Shown: in pieces, positions 17,053 to 26,390 of the stretch
Position numbering within the stretch: position 1 is the first letter of the stretch
Layout: each line of letters begins with the position of its first letter
Assembly: GCA_030694465.1 (NCBI GenBank)
Contig: JAUXYJ010000054.1
Span: 124,001 to 188,000, forward strand
Source: Deltaproteobacteria bacterium
GTDB taxonomy: Bacteria > Myxococcota_A > Polyangia > Polyangiales > Ga0077539
Length of the DNA: 64,000 nt
Direction: 5' to 3'
Translations under genes and position numbers: made by a program
Notes under the pieces: generated by a model
Databases searched by the model: none
What the model saw: only the letters and a program-made list of their open reading frames with translations
Told to the model about the DNA's origin: nothing

Positions 17053-18471
17053 ATGCTAAATTCACTACCCAAACCAACACTCTTGGTCGTCGACGACGAC
17101 CGCGCGATGGCCATGATGTTGGTGTCCTCGCTCGCCTCGGACACGCTGTCGGTCCTCGTCGCTGCGAGCCCTGCGGAGGCGCTCGACCGCATGGAGCACG
17201 AGGCGATTGATGTCGTGGTCACCGACGTGCGAATGGGCGCAGGGATGACCGGGATCGAGCTCTGCGCGCGCATGCACGAGGGCTATCCCATGGTTCCGGT
17301 GATCGTGATTACCGCGTTTGGAAGCCTCGAGACCGCGATCTTGGCGATTCGCGCAGGGGCTCATGACTTCTTGCCAAAGCCCTTTGATCCCGACGAGCTG
17401 CTTCATCGCGTACGCAAAGCGCTCGAGCTGCGAACGCTGCGTGACGAAGTGAGGCGCTTGCGCGATGCCCGCGCGAGGCACGACTCGTTTGATTCGCTCG
17501 TCGGCGAGAGCCAAGAAATGAAGCGAGTCTTCTCGCTCGTCGATCGCGTCGCGCAGAGCTCGGCCATCGTCTTGATCACGGGGGAGACCGGCACGGGCAA
17601 AGAGCTCGTCGCCCAGGCGATTCACAGTCGAAGTCGACGCGCGCATGGACCGCTTGTGGTGGTCAATTGTGCGGCGATCTCAGAGACCCTGCTTGAGGCC
17701 GAGCTGTTTGGGCACACGCGTGGAGCGTTTACAGACGCACGCCAAGCGCGCCCTGGGCTCTTTGTCGCGGCCAACCACGGGAGCATTTTTCTAGACGAAA
17801 TCGGCGAACTCTCCAAGCCCATGCAAGCCAAGCTCTTGCGTGCGCTGCAAGAGCGTAAGGTCAAGCCCGTCGGCGCAGACACGGAGGTCGCCTTCGACGC
17901 CCGTGTGATCGCCGCGACCAACCGCGACCTTGTGTCTCTCGTGGCCGAGGGCCAATTTCGCGAGGACCTGTACTTTCGCCTAGCGGTCGTCGAAATCGAC
18001 CTCCCACCGCTGCGCGCGAGACACAACGATGTGCTCATTCTTGCCCAGCACTTCGTGAAGCTGATGTCTTCGCGCGAAGAGCGCTTGGTCACGGGGATCG
18101 ATGCCGAGTGTGCGCGCTTGCTGCTGCAGTACGCGTGGCCCGGCAACGTGCGCGAGCTGCACAACGTGATCGAGCGTGCGGTGGCTCTCGCACAATACGA
18201 CACGCTCACTGCGGCCGATTTGCCTGATAGAATCCAGCACTTCAAGCGCTCTCACGTGCTGGTGACTGCCGAGACACCCGAGGAGTTCGTGCGACTCGAG
18301 GAGGTCGAACGCCGGTACATCCTGCGAGTCCTCGAGGCCACGCAAGGTCATCGCAGCAAGACCGCCGAGATCCTCGGGCTCGATCGCAAGACCCTCTACA
18401 ATCGCCTGCGCGCCTACGGAGTGGGTGACCCCCCAGCCTCTCTGCCGCCGCCCCCGCCCAAGCCCGTCTAA
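17053..18471 (+). CDS. NtrC-family sigma54-dependent response regulator
   Basis: A 472-residue transcription activator. The receiver domain holds the acidic pocket 'LLVVDDDRAM' and the phospho-acceptor D58 in 'VVTDVRM'. The AAA+ domain has Walker A GETGTGKE (177-184), the sigma54-contact loop as GAFTDA (224-229, a variant of GAFTGA) and Walker B 'GSIFLDEIGEL'. A Fis-type helix-turn-helix ends the protein ('RSKTAEILGLDRKTLYNRLR'), followed by a Pro-rich tail. It should activate sigma54 promoters when phosphorylated by the divergent kinase. Likely targets include the adjacent dab cluster, although I could not see a convincing -24/-12 element in front of dabA. Confidence 0.92.
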   Translation: MLNSLPKPTLLVVDDDRAMAMMLVSSLASDTLSVLVAASPAEALDRMEHEAIDVVVTDVRMGAGMTGIELCARMHEGYPMVPVIVITAFGSLETAILAIRAGAHDFLPKPFDPDELLHRVRKALELRTLRDEVRRLRDARARHDSFDSLVGESQEMKRVFSLVDRVAQSSAIVLITGETGTGKELVAQAIHSRSRRAHGPLVVVNCAAISETLLEAELFGHTRGAFTDARQARPGLFVAANHGSIFLDEIGELSKPMQAKLLRALQERKVKPVGADTEVAFDARVIAATNRDLVSLVAEGQFREDLYFRLAVVEIDLPPLRARHNDVLILAQHFVKLMSSREERLVTGIDAECARLLLQYAWPGNVRELHNVIERAVALAQYDTLTAADLPDRIQHFKRSHVLVTAETPEEFVRLEEVERRYILRVLEATQGHRSKTAEILGLDRKTLYNRLRAYGVGDPPASLPPPPPKPV

Positions 18472-18493
18472 GCGCAGCAGAGAGCCAGTCGCT

Positions 18494-19996
18494 TTAGTCG
18501 TTGGACTCGTTGCCAAGATGAACGTGGGTCCCTTCGGCACCTCGCACCTCGATCACCCGATCGGCTTTGTTGTGCGTCAGCAGCTGGGTCAAATCGACAC
18601 CGAGCTCACGAAGGCGCTCGAGGCGCATCCGCTCAAACTCGAGCTCTTGTGCACGCTGGGTGGTTCGCAGTTCGAGGTCATGAACGCGTTGTTCTCGCTC
18701 GAAAGCGCGTCGCTTTTCGGCGTCTGCAAGATCTGAATCGCGTCGATGATCACGGGCTGCCAGCTCGTGCGAGGCGGTCGCTTCACTCTCCGCGCGATGT
18801 CGACTCGCCCGGAGAAGCTCGCGCTCGAGCTTAAAGTCCTCGAGGTCTTGCGCCTGCTTCTGGGTCGCACGCTCGAGCTGCAAGCGCGTGCGAGATTCGA
18901 TGGCCTCGTCGTGCATGCGTTGCAGCGATTCGGGCGCACCATAACCGCGATAGACGAGCTTGTTGATCCGGTAGCCACACTGCTCGGCGCGCTGCGCGAG
19001 CTGCGGATACGTGGCCAAGTCATTGAGCTTCTCGGTGTGGCGCTTGAAGGACTCGAAGTCGTGCCGACCGGTGAAATCCACGACGTCTGAGGTGGTCGCG
19101 TTGACGAAGTCGCCGATGGGGTCGTGCGTGCTGTCGAGCATGCGCGTGAGGTCCACGAGCTCGAAGAAGAGCATCAGGCGGATGGTCAAGACGGCGTCGT
19201 CGCTGGTGCGAACGTCGTGCACGTCGTGATACATTTGGTCAGGCAAAAACCACAGCTTTTGAAAGACCAGTCCGTTGGGGACCTTCTCAAAGCCTGCGTC
19301 GCCGCCCCGCGATCCGTGCCACGAGAACGTGTGCACGGTGTCGCCAGGCTCGGGGACAAACGTCGCGGGCCCATGCACGATGCGGCGCTCGACCTTGCCC
19401 GCTTCGGCTGCGTTGGAGTAGACGACGATGGCCTCTTTGGCAGAAATCGGAAGCGCATCTTCGCGCTCGATCGCGTGATGCTCTTTGGGATCAAACCAGA
19501 CGCTCGCGGGACCTTGGAGGTGCTCTTGGCGACCATCTCGAAAGCGCACAATCAAGAACTCGCCCGGATGCGCGATGTACTGATTCATCGCTTCGATCCG
19601 CTTTTTACCTATCCAAATGCGCTTGGGACCGTCGACAAGCTCGATGTGCCCGTCGGGATAAACCACGCGAAAACGCTCGCCCTCATTGATCGTGAAATAG
19701 AACATTCCTCGTACTCCTGACGAACGACGTGGCACCGCACGACCCGAGCGCGACCCGACCGCGCCTTCCAACGCGGCGGGCGCAGCTGGGGCGATCAGTT
19801 GGGCCCGCATGCTCTGTGGGATCGGACCGATGTTTGAGTGCATCGAACCGCCAAATGGTAGCGAGCCCACTTGCTGCTGCGGGACCTCTTCTTGATCCTC
19901 GGCCTGATGGCGCGAGCGGCCACGTGACCTCTGAACGTTGGCCGCTGGAGCAATCTCGTTGAGCTGCCCGGCTTTCTTCGAATACTTGTAATCCAC
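18494..19996 (-). CDS. Major-vault-protein-like protein (beta repeats, SPFH-like shoulder, long helix)
   Basis: About 500 aa from the GTG at 19996. A low-complexity leader of about 97 residues is followed by three repeats of about 40 residues, each with a DG..GP.-type turn: 'VVYPDGHIELVDGPKRIWIG', 'VRFRDGRQEHLQGPASVWFD' and a third ending 'VHGPATFVPEPGDTVHTFSW' (about 105-229). Then comes an SPFH/band-7-like domain containing 'DVRTSDDAVLTIRLMLFFEL' (about 243-350), a charged alpha-helical stretch of about 110 residues (355-465), and a short tail. This is the domain order of major vault protein, and the shoulder strands resemble the eukaryotic ones. An alternative ATG at 19705 (403 aa) has a better Shine-Dalgarno (AGGAG, 8-base spacing), but the leader has coding-like base use. 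Function in bacteria is unknown; a membrane-associated stomatin-like role is the alternative. Confidence 0.72.
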   Translation of the reverse strand: MDYKYSKKAGQLNEIAPAANVQRSRGRSRHQAEDQEEVPQQQVGSLPFGGSMHSNIGPIPQSMRAQLIAPAAPAALEGAVGSRSGRAVPRRSSGVRGMFYFTINEGERFRVVYPDGHIELVDGPKRIWIGKKRIEAMNQYIAHPGEFLIVRFRDGRQEHLQGPASVWFDPKEHHAIEREDALPISAKEAIVVYSNAAEAGKVERRIVHGPATFVPEPGDTVHTFSWHGSRGGDAGFEKVPNGLVFQKLWFLPDQMYHDVHDVRTSDDAVLTIRLMLFFELVDLTRMLDSTHDPIGDFVNATTSDVVDFTGRHDFESFKRHTEKLNDLATYPQLAQRAEQCGYRINKLVYRGYGAPESLQRMHDEAIESRTRLQLERATQKQAQDLEDFKLERELLRASRHRAESEATASHELAARDHRRDSDLADAEKRRAFEREQRVHDLELRTTQRAQELEFERMRLERLRELGVDLTQLLTHNKADRVIEVRGAEGTHVHLGNESND

Positions 19997-20073
19997 GTCT
20001 CGTTGACTCCCTCCGAGCGACGACCTTACCGCGCATTTCAAGCGCCGTACCGCACAAGGAAAAAGAAGCTCCA

Positions 20074-21069
20074 ATGCAATGGACACAGCTCGGCTCGACG
20101 GGCGTTCGGGTCTCGCGGCTCGCGATGGGCACGATGACCTTTGGTGGCGACGCCGACGAGGCAACATCCCGCGCGATTTACGCGCGCTGCCGCGACGTCG
20201 GGATCAACCACTTTGACACCGCCGATGTTTACAACGGCGGTCGCAGCGAAGAGCTCTTGGGACAGCTCCTCAGTGGCCACCGCGATGAGATTGTACTGGC
20301 ATCGAAAGCCTATTTTCCGACCGGCCAAGGCCCCAACGATCGCGGCACCTCGCGCATGAGGTTGCGGCGCGCGTGCGAAGCGAGCCTGCGACGCCTCAAC
20401 ACTGACCGCATCGACCTGTATTACCTCCATCGATTCGACGACCCCACGGACCTCGAAGAGAGCCTCCGTGGGATCGAGTGGCTCGTACAGACCGGCAAGG
20501 TTCTCTACCCCGCGCTAAGCAATTTCGCTGCTTGGCAAATCGCCAAATCCCTTGGGATTCAAGCGCTCAATCGCTGGGCACCCGCCGTGGCGATGCAGCC
20601 CATGTACAACCTGGTCAAGCGCCAAGCCGAGGTCGAGCTCTTGCCGATGGCGCTCTCCGAGCGCGTCGCGGTCTTTCCGTACAGCCCCCTCGCGGGAGGC
20701 TTATTGACGGGCAAATTCAGCACGCAACAGCATCCCGAGGGCACGCGACTTCAAGACTGGCCGCTGTACAAAGCGCGCTATGGACAAGCGACAAACTTCG
20801 ACATCGCCGAGCGGTTCACCGCGCTCGCAAAAGCACACGACGTCCACCCAGTGACCCTCGCGGTGAGCTGGGTCATGGCCCACCCCGCAGTGACCGCTCC
20901 GCTCCTGGGAGCGCGCTCGCTCTCGCAGCTCGACCCCGCGCTCGCAGCAGCGGATTTTAGGCTGGATCCCGAGCTCCTTGCGGCGCTCAATGCCCTGAGC
21001 CCCACGCCCCCTCCAGCGACCGATCGCAGCGAAGAGGGCTTGGTCGCTGGGCCAGGCGCGACACGCTAA
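20074..21069 (+). CDS. Aldo/keto reductase
   Basis: An NADPH-dependent oxidoreductase of 331 aa with a TIM-barrel AKR fold. The catalytic tetrad is present: Asp and Tyr in 'HFDTADVYNGGRSEELLG', Lys in 'IVLASKAYF', and His in 'DLYYLHRFDDP'. The start 'LGSTGVRVSRLAMGTMTFGG' and the cofactor-binding end region 'VMAHPAVTAPLLGARSLSQL' are typical of the Tas/YajO-like branch that reduces small aldehydes and ketones. No operon partner is clear; it lies 77 bases from the divergent vault-like gene. AAGGA precedes the ATG. Substrate cannot be inferred. Confidence 0.9.
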   Translation: MQWTQLGSTGVRVSRLAMGTMTFGGDADEATSRAIYARCRDVGINHFDTADVYNGGRSEELLGQLLSGHRDEIVLASKAYFPTGQGPNDRGTSRMRLRRACEASLRRLNTDRIDLYYLHRFDDPTDLEESLRGIEWLVQTGKVLYPALSNFAAWQIAKSLGIQALNRWAPAVAMQPMYNLVKRQAEVELLPMALSERVAVFPYSPLAGGLLTGKFSTQQHPEGTRLQDWPLYKARYGQATNFDIAERFTALAKAHDVHPVTLAVSWVMAHPAVTAPLLGARSLSQLDPALAAADFRLDPELLAALNALSPTPPPATDRSEEGLVAGPGATR

Positions 21070-21130
21070 CGCTGCGCAGAATTTCACTCGCCGAGCGTCC
21101 AACTGCTATGGCCCTCCCACAGGGCAATCA

Positions 21131-22387
21131 ATGCGACGACTTCTGGCGAACTCATGGGCTCTTGTTGCGATCGCAGGCATCGCCTGCAGCGACGGCAATG
21201 AGCCCGAGTCATCGCAGCAATCGCAGCCCAGCGCAGTGCTCCGCGACGACCCATTGACGCTCGCAGACGCCGCACGCGCAGCCCTCGAAGCCGGCAGGAT
21301 CCCCGCAGGCCTCGATGGGCTCATCGCACGCCTCGAACACACGTCCATGGGCAGCCGCTCCGAGCGCGGGCGCTGGGGAGCGGCATCCCTGCTCGCGCTC
21401 CGCTATGTCCGATTTCGTAGCCCAACGGACCGTGACATCGCGATCGATCGACTCGCTCGCATTAGCACTACGTCTGCATTTTCGCAGGCAACTCAGTGTG
21501 AAGCCCTCGCGCGTCTGGGCACCGTTTATCTCACGGCAGACCGTCGCGACGACGCACGCCGGAGCTGGCTCGAGCACACACGGCGCTGTCCCGATCACCC
21601 CGCGGCCGTCAACGTGCGCGCGTCGTTGGCCATCATGGACCCGGCGATCGCGCAGGCGGCCAGCCCCGTCGCGCCCACACAACGACGCGGCGGAGACCGC
21701 ACGCCCGAGGGTCAGCACGCAGTCCGACGCGTGGTGATTGATGCTGGACACGGCGGGAGCGACCCCGGCGCGAGAGGCCCGACGGGGCTCCGAGAGAGCG
21801 AGGTGACCCTCGATGTCGCGCGCAAATTGGCAGAGATTCTGGCGACCGAGTTTGGAGTCGACGTGGTCCTTACGCGAGACCGTGACACCTACGTCGCCCT
21901 CGACGAGCGCGCACGGAGAGCCAACGACGCCAACGCAGACCTCTTTGTCTCAATCCATTGCAACGCGAGCGAGCGTGCCGAAGCGCGTGGGGTGTCGGTC
22001 TACGCGCTCGATGCGCAGAGCCCAAGGGTCGAGGCGCGCTTCGCTCGCAGGGTCAACACGACCCGCGAACTCGACGCGTTTGACGACGCCGATGTATCGC
22101 ATATCTTAGCGAATTTGCAGCTCGGATCGCAGGGCGCTCGCTCTTGGCGCCTCGCGCAGCGTGTGCAGCAAAACCTGCTAACGACCCTCCGCGCTCGATA
22201 CGCCGAGGTCGATGATATGGGCGTGCACGCGGCGCGATTTAATGTGCTCGTCGGCACCGAAATGCCCGCCGTTCTGGTCGAGGTGTCGTTTGTGTCCAAC
22301 CCGCTCGAAGAAGCGCGACTGCGGGACGACACCTACCGAGCCATCGCGGCGCGATCCATCGCGCGCGCCATCGTGGGCAACGAGTAG
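21131..22387 (+). CDS. N-acetylmuramoyl-L-alanine amidase (AmiC type, Amidase_3)
   Basis: A zinc-dependent peptidoglycan amidase of 418 aa that cleaves the MurNAc-L-Ala bond in the periplasm. The N-terminus is a signal sequence ending in a possible, non-ideal lipobox (AGIAC). A helical, TPR-like region (about 40-180) follows. The catalytic domain has the zinc ligands His in 'VIDAGHGGSDPG', Glu in 'GLRESEVTLD' and His in 'LFVSIHCNAS', plus the catalytic Glu in 'AVLVEVSFVSNP'. In place of the AMIN domain of E. coli AmiC it has the helical module, which may recruit a different activator. It is followed after 57 bases by glnD on the same strand. Confidence 0.9.
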   Translation: MRRLLANSWALVAIAGIACSDGNEPESSQQSQPSAVLRDDPLTLADAARAALEAGRIPAGLDGLIARLEHTSMGSRSERGRWGAASLLALRYVRFRSPTDRDIAIDRLARISTTSAFSQATQCEALARLGTVYLTADRRDDARRSWLEHTRRCPDHPAAVNVRASLAIMDPAIAQAASPVAPTQRRGGDRTPEGQHAVRRVVIDAGHGGSDPGARGPTGLRESEVTLDVARKLAEILATEFGVDVVLTRDRDTYVALDERARRANDANADLFVSIHCNASERAEARGVSVYALDAQSPRVEARFARRVNTTRELDAFDDADVSHILANLQLGSQGARSWRLAQRVQQNLLTTLRARYAEVDDMGVHAARFNVLVGTEMPAVLVEVSFVSNPLEEARLRDDTYRAIAARSIARAIVGNE

Positions 22388-22444
22388 CAATCAAGACATC
22401 CGCGCTGGACGTCGGCCGCAGCATTGGTCAGGGTGTGCGCCACC

Positions 22445-25159
22445 ATGACACAGCCGGGCCACGAGCCACTCGCAGCCGAGACACGACCTGCGCATTCGTC
22501 TGCAATTGTTCAGGCCACCAAGAGCTACCTCGAGATGCACCGCGCCCCGATCCGGAGCGCAGCGCGCGAAGGCCGCGGCGGGCTCGCGTTGGCAGCCAAG
22601 ACCACGACCATGTTCGATGGGCTCTTGTCTGCGTTCTTCTGCGCAGCGCGCGTCCAGAGCGGGCTCTTTGAGGGCGCGCACACCCTGGCGCTCTTGGCCG
22701 TCGGCAGCTACGGCCGCGGCAATCTCGCGCTCGGGAGCGATCTCGACGTGATCGTGCTGTCAGACACCCCCGATGACCCACGCGTGACGGCGCTCGTAGA
22801 GCTGCTGCTGTACCCCCTGTGGGATGCCGGAGTGTCCGTGGGACACTCAGTGCGTTCTCCTGCAGAATTGCTCAAGCTCGCCCGCGAAGACGTGCGCACC
22901 GCGACCACCATCCTCGACGCCAGAGTCGTCGCTGGCGACGCCGTGTACGCCAACGACGCGCTCGAGCGCGGCTGGCGTGCGCTGCACGACGGCGCCGTCA
23001 ACACCCTCTTTGATGCGATGTCCCTTGAGATGCAGGCTCGGCACGACCGCTACGGCGCGAGTGTCTATCTGCTCGAGCCCGACGTGAAGCATGGTCGTGG
23101 CGCGCTCCGTGACCTCGACATCGTGAGCTGGACACTCGGCGCGCGCTACCGAGTGCGGTCATTTCGCGAGGCGCTGCAGAAGGGATTTCTCACGCAATCA
23201 GAGACGCAACGACTCGAGGATGCGCGGGATTTTTACTGGAGAATTCGCTTCTCGATGCACGCACTCAACGGGCGCCGCGCCGACCGCTTGACCTTCGACG
23301 CCCAAGAAGACTGCGCGCGTGTGCTCGGCCTCGTAGGCGACGATTCAGACGAGGCCCTCACGCAAGGAGCCGAGCAGCTCATGCAGGAGTACTACCGGCA
23401 CGCGCGCACCGTGGCGACCCTCCTCGAGCTCGTGCTTGAGCGCTGCCGAACGCAAACCCGCACGGCCAACGATCGGCTGCTTCGGCCCGAGCGGCTCGCC
23501 GACGGGCTCGAACGCTTTGACAACACCATCGCCCTGAGTGACTCAAGCGCCCTCGAACGCCAGCCCTCGGTCGCCCTCCGAAGCATCGATCTTGCTCTCG
23601 CAATGGGCCTCCCGCTCTCGTCGCGGACCCGCGAAATGATCTCTCACGCCACCTCGGATCCCGCGTGGTGTGAGTCACTCCGCGCCGATCCCGAAGCCGG
23701 CGCGCTCTTTGTGCGATTGCTGCAACACGCGCCGCGCGCCTCGCTGCGTCTGCGCGGCTCGGCGGTGAGCGCCACCGAGCAGGGCAGGGGATCGGTCCTC
23801 GCAGAGATCCATGACCTAGGGCTCTTGCTCGCGCTGATCCCCGAGTTCGCGCCGGTCACAGGCCGCGTCCATCACGACGTCTACCATGTCTATACGGTGG
23901 ACGTTCACAGCGTGGCCTCGGTCGATCGACTGCACGAAATGACCCGCGGCGAGCACGCACCACCCTTCGCAATCGCTGCCAGAACACAGGCGCTTCTTCC
24001 GCGTCGCGATTTGCTCGCGCTCGCTACCCTACTGCACGATGTCGGCAAAGGTCGCGGAGGTGATCACTCGGCGGTGGGCGCGACGCTCGCACGCACAATC
24101 TGCGAGCGCTTGGGGCTCTCAGCCGAAGATGGCCTCGAAGTATCCTGGCTGATTCGGCAGCATCTGCATCTCTACCACGTCGCAACCCGACGAGACCTCA
24201 GCGACCCGGTGACAATCCAAGCGGTCGCGAGCGTCATGGAGCGCGCGTGGAGGCTCCGCGCGTTGTACTTGCTCACCGTCGCAGATCTCTCCACGACGAG
24301 CCCGACCTCGATGACCTCATGGAAGGCCAGCATGCTCGACGAGCTGCTCCAGCGCGTCGACGGGGTCTTGAGCGGTCAAGACGCTGCAGTGACCGAGAGC
24401 GCCTTGCGCGAGCGTGCGATGAGCACAGCGGGCGCGGATCAGGCGCTCGTAACCGAGCTCATTGACAGCATGCCGCCGCGGTATCTCCAGGCCACAAGGC
24501 CCGACGCGATCGCACGTCATGCGCGCTCAGTGCTGGGTGATCGACCTGCAAATCAACCGCTGGTTCATATTTTTCCGATCGAGCGCGAGCGCGATGATCT
24601 GCTCGAAATCGTGATCGCCGCCGAGGACCAGCCGGGGCTGCTGGCGCGGTGGACCGGCGCCCTCGTCTCGGCACGGCTCGATGTCCAGTCAGCGCAGCTC
24701 TATTGCCGCCAAGCGGGCGCGCTGCGCGAAGCCGTAGACGTCTTTATCGTCCGAAGACTCGATGACGACCCGGGCGGAGTCGCTAGGCTGCAAGAGACCC
24801 TCCCTGGCGCCATCGCGCGATCGATCGGCGGCCCGGTGACTCGACCGAGCATCAGGCCTCCGGGGTTTCGACGCGCAGAGCCCTCGATCCGCACCGAGGT
24901 CTTGGTCGACCACAGCGCGAGCAGCGAGCACACAGTCATCGAGGTCTTTGCGCGCGATCGACCAGGTCTTTTGCACGCAATCGCAGATGCGCTGTACCGC
25001 CTTGAGGTGAGCATCGCCTCGGCCAAAGTGAGCACCGAGGGCCGGCGAGCAGCGGACGTATTTTATGTGACCGACGCGCTCTCACAGAAGCTCGACGACG
25101 CGCTGTCAACACGGGTCGTCGCGGCGCTCAAAGACGTGTTAGATCCGGCGACCGCCTGA
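22445..25159 (+). CDS. glnD: Bifunctional PII uridylyltransferase/uridylyl-removing enzyme
   Basis: Nitrogen-status sensor that uridylylates PII protein when glutamine is low and removes UMP when it is high; 904 aa, normal for GlnD. Domains: a nucleotidyltransferase with 'VGSYGRGNLALGSDLDVIVL' (G-S and D-x-D metal site), a central helical linker, an HD hydrolase domain with 'LATLLHDVGKGRGGDHSAVG', and two C-terminal ACT domains (first around 'IAAEDQPGLLARWTGALVSA', second around 'FARDRPGLLHAIADALYRL') for glutamine sensing. All key residues are present, so both activities are expected. The ATG at 22445 is chosen over an in-frame TTG at 22424. No PII gene is in the window. Confidence 0.95.
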   Translation: MTQPGHEPLAAETRPAHSSAIVQATKSYLEMHRAPIRSAAREGRGGLALAAKTTTMFDGLLSAFFCAARVQSGLFEGAHTLALLAVGSYGRGNLALGSDLDVIVLSDTPDDPRVTALVELLLYPLWDAGVSVGHSVRSPAELLKLAREDVRTATTILDARVVAGDAVYANDALERGWRALHDGAVNTLFDAMSLEMQARHDRYGASVYLLEPDVKHGRGALRDLDIVSWTLGARYRVRSFREALQKGFLTQSETQRLEDARDFYWRIRFSMHALNGRRADRLTFDAQEDCARVLGLVGDDSDEALTQGAEQLMQEYYRHARTVATLLELVLERCRTQTRTANDRLLRPERLADGLERFDNTIALSDSSALERQPSVALRSIDLALAMGLPLSSRTREMISHATSDPAWCESLRADPEAGALFVRLLQHAPRASLRLRGSAVSATEQGRGSVLAEIHDLGLLLALIPEFAPVTGRVHHDVYHVYTVDVHSVASVDRLHEMTRGEHAPPFAIAARTQALLPRRDLLALATLLHDVGKGRGGDHSAVGATLARTICERLGLSAEDGLEVSWLIRQHLHLYHVATRRDLSDPVTIQAVASVMERAWRLRALYLLTVADLSTTSPTSMTSWKASMLDELLQRVDGVLSGQDAAVTESALRERAMSTAGADQALVTELIDSMPPRYLQATRPDAIARHARSVLGDRPANQPLVHIFPIERERDDLLEIVIAAEDQPGLLARWTGALVSARLDVQSAQLYCRQAGALREAVDVFIVRRLDDDPGGVARLQETLPGAIARSIGGPVTRPSIRPPGFRRAEPSIRTEVLVDHSASSEHTVIEVFARDRPGLLHAIADALYRLEVSIASAKVSTEGRRAADVFYVTDALSQKLDDALSTRVVAALKDVLDPATA

Positions 25160-25227
25160 CGGGCGAATGGCATTTGTTTTAGACGCACCGAATAGCGAAG
25201 TCGTCTGTACGTTCAACCTTGGATCCC

Positions 25228-26256
25228 ATGGCCGATTTTCACCACAAGACGCTGAACCTCTTTGGCTCCACGGCCCTCGCTGTGCTGCTTACGCTTGCGC
25301 CCACGAGCGCCCACGCGCAGCGCGGATTTCGGATCCCCATGCCCGGGAGCTCGCGCGCGCCCACGCCGTTTGAGCTCGCGGTGGGACGAGGCGACCAAGC
25401 CCTCCGACAGGGGCGATTGGACGAAGCCCAGACGCAGTTCAACGAGGCTGAGAGGCTCAACCCACGAGACGCTCGACCTGCATTTTACTTGGGTGAAATC
25501 GCTCGCCGACGCGACGACTATGCGACCGCTGAGAGGCAGTTTCGGATCGCAATTCAGCGCAACGATCGCATGGCCGAGGCACACGCCTCGCTAGGCGCAG
25601 TGCTCCGAGAGCTTCGTCGAGGAAGCGACGCGCGAGCGGCCTTTCAGCGTGCGCTCACCTTGGATCCACAGCTCGCAGAGGCCCACTACGGCTTGGCCCT
25701 GTGTCTCGAAGACGACGGAGACTCTGCACGGGCTGTGAGTGAGTATCGCTCGGCCATTAGGCTGAGCCCACGAGACGCAATGGCGCCACTTAACCTCGGA
25801 ATTCTCCTCGCGAACACGCGCCCCGCGCGGGGGTCGCAACCTCGCGCCGAGGCCCTCGCCATGCTCCAATCCGCCCTGCGCAATGGCTCAGACGACACCG
25901 CAGTGCTCATCTCGGCAGGGCCTGCGCTCCGGACGCTCGGTGAGTTCGAGTCATCGGCTGGCGCCCTAGAGCGCGCTCGGACACGGAGCCCCCAACCCTC
26001 GGCCTCTCTGCTCGCAGAGCTCGCGCAATCGCTCTGGGCCGCAGGCCACCGGCCGATGGCGCTCACACGCATCGCCGAGGCCGTGACTCGAGCGCCTTCG
26101 TCTGCAGAATTGCACTATGTCCGTGGGCTCATGCTCGCCGAGAGCGGCGACCGCGCGGGCGCGCTGTCCGCCCTGCGGCTCTGTGTTCAGCACGGCGGAG
26201 ATACTCCCCTCGCGCAGCGTGCCCGCCAGCGCCTAACCGCCCTCGGGTCACGCTAG
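25228..26256 (+). CDS. Exported TPR-repeat protein
   Basis: A 342-residue protein with a Sec signal peptide (hydrophobic 'STALAVLLTLAP', cleavage after AHAQ) and at least six TPR units covering most of the mature part, for example 'DARPAFYLGEIARRRDDYAT', 'MAEAHASLGAVLRELRRGSD' and 'AEAHYGLALCLEDDGDSA'. It probably acts in the periplasm as a scaffold, which is all the fold indicates. It follows glnD by 68 bases and precedes a Ser/Thr kinase; co-transcription with glnD is possible. ATG at 25228 gives the better signal peptide than the TTG three codons earlier. Confidence 0.82.
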   Translation: MADFHHKTLNLFGSTALAVLLTLAPTSAHAQRGFRIPMPGSSRAPTPFELAVGRGDQALRQGRLDEAQTQFNEAERLNPRDARPAFYLGEIARRRDDYATAERQFRIAIQRNDRMAEAHASLGAVLRELRRGSDARAAFQRALTLDPQLAEAHYGLALCLEDDGDSARAVSEYRSAIRLSPRDAMAPLNLGILLANTRPARGSQPRAEALAMLQSALRNGSDDTAVLISAGPALRTLGEFESSAGALERARTRSPQPSASLLAELAQSLWAAGHRPMALTRIAEAVTRAPSSAELHYVRGLMLAESGDRAGALSALRLCVQHGGDTPLAQRARQRLTALGSR

Positions 26257-26390
26257 GGCTTGCGGTCTAACGTTAGTTCTGTAGCAAATTTTCACCAACT
26301 CCATCCCATCACGGTACGTTGAACCCGAAGGGAGCGCGCACGGCTACGCAGGTCGGACGTGAGTCCCTAGATTGAGCTTTCTCACTCGCC

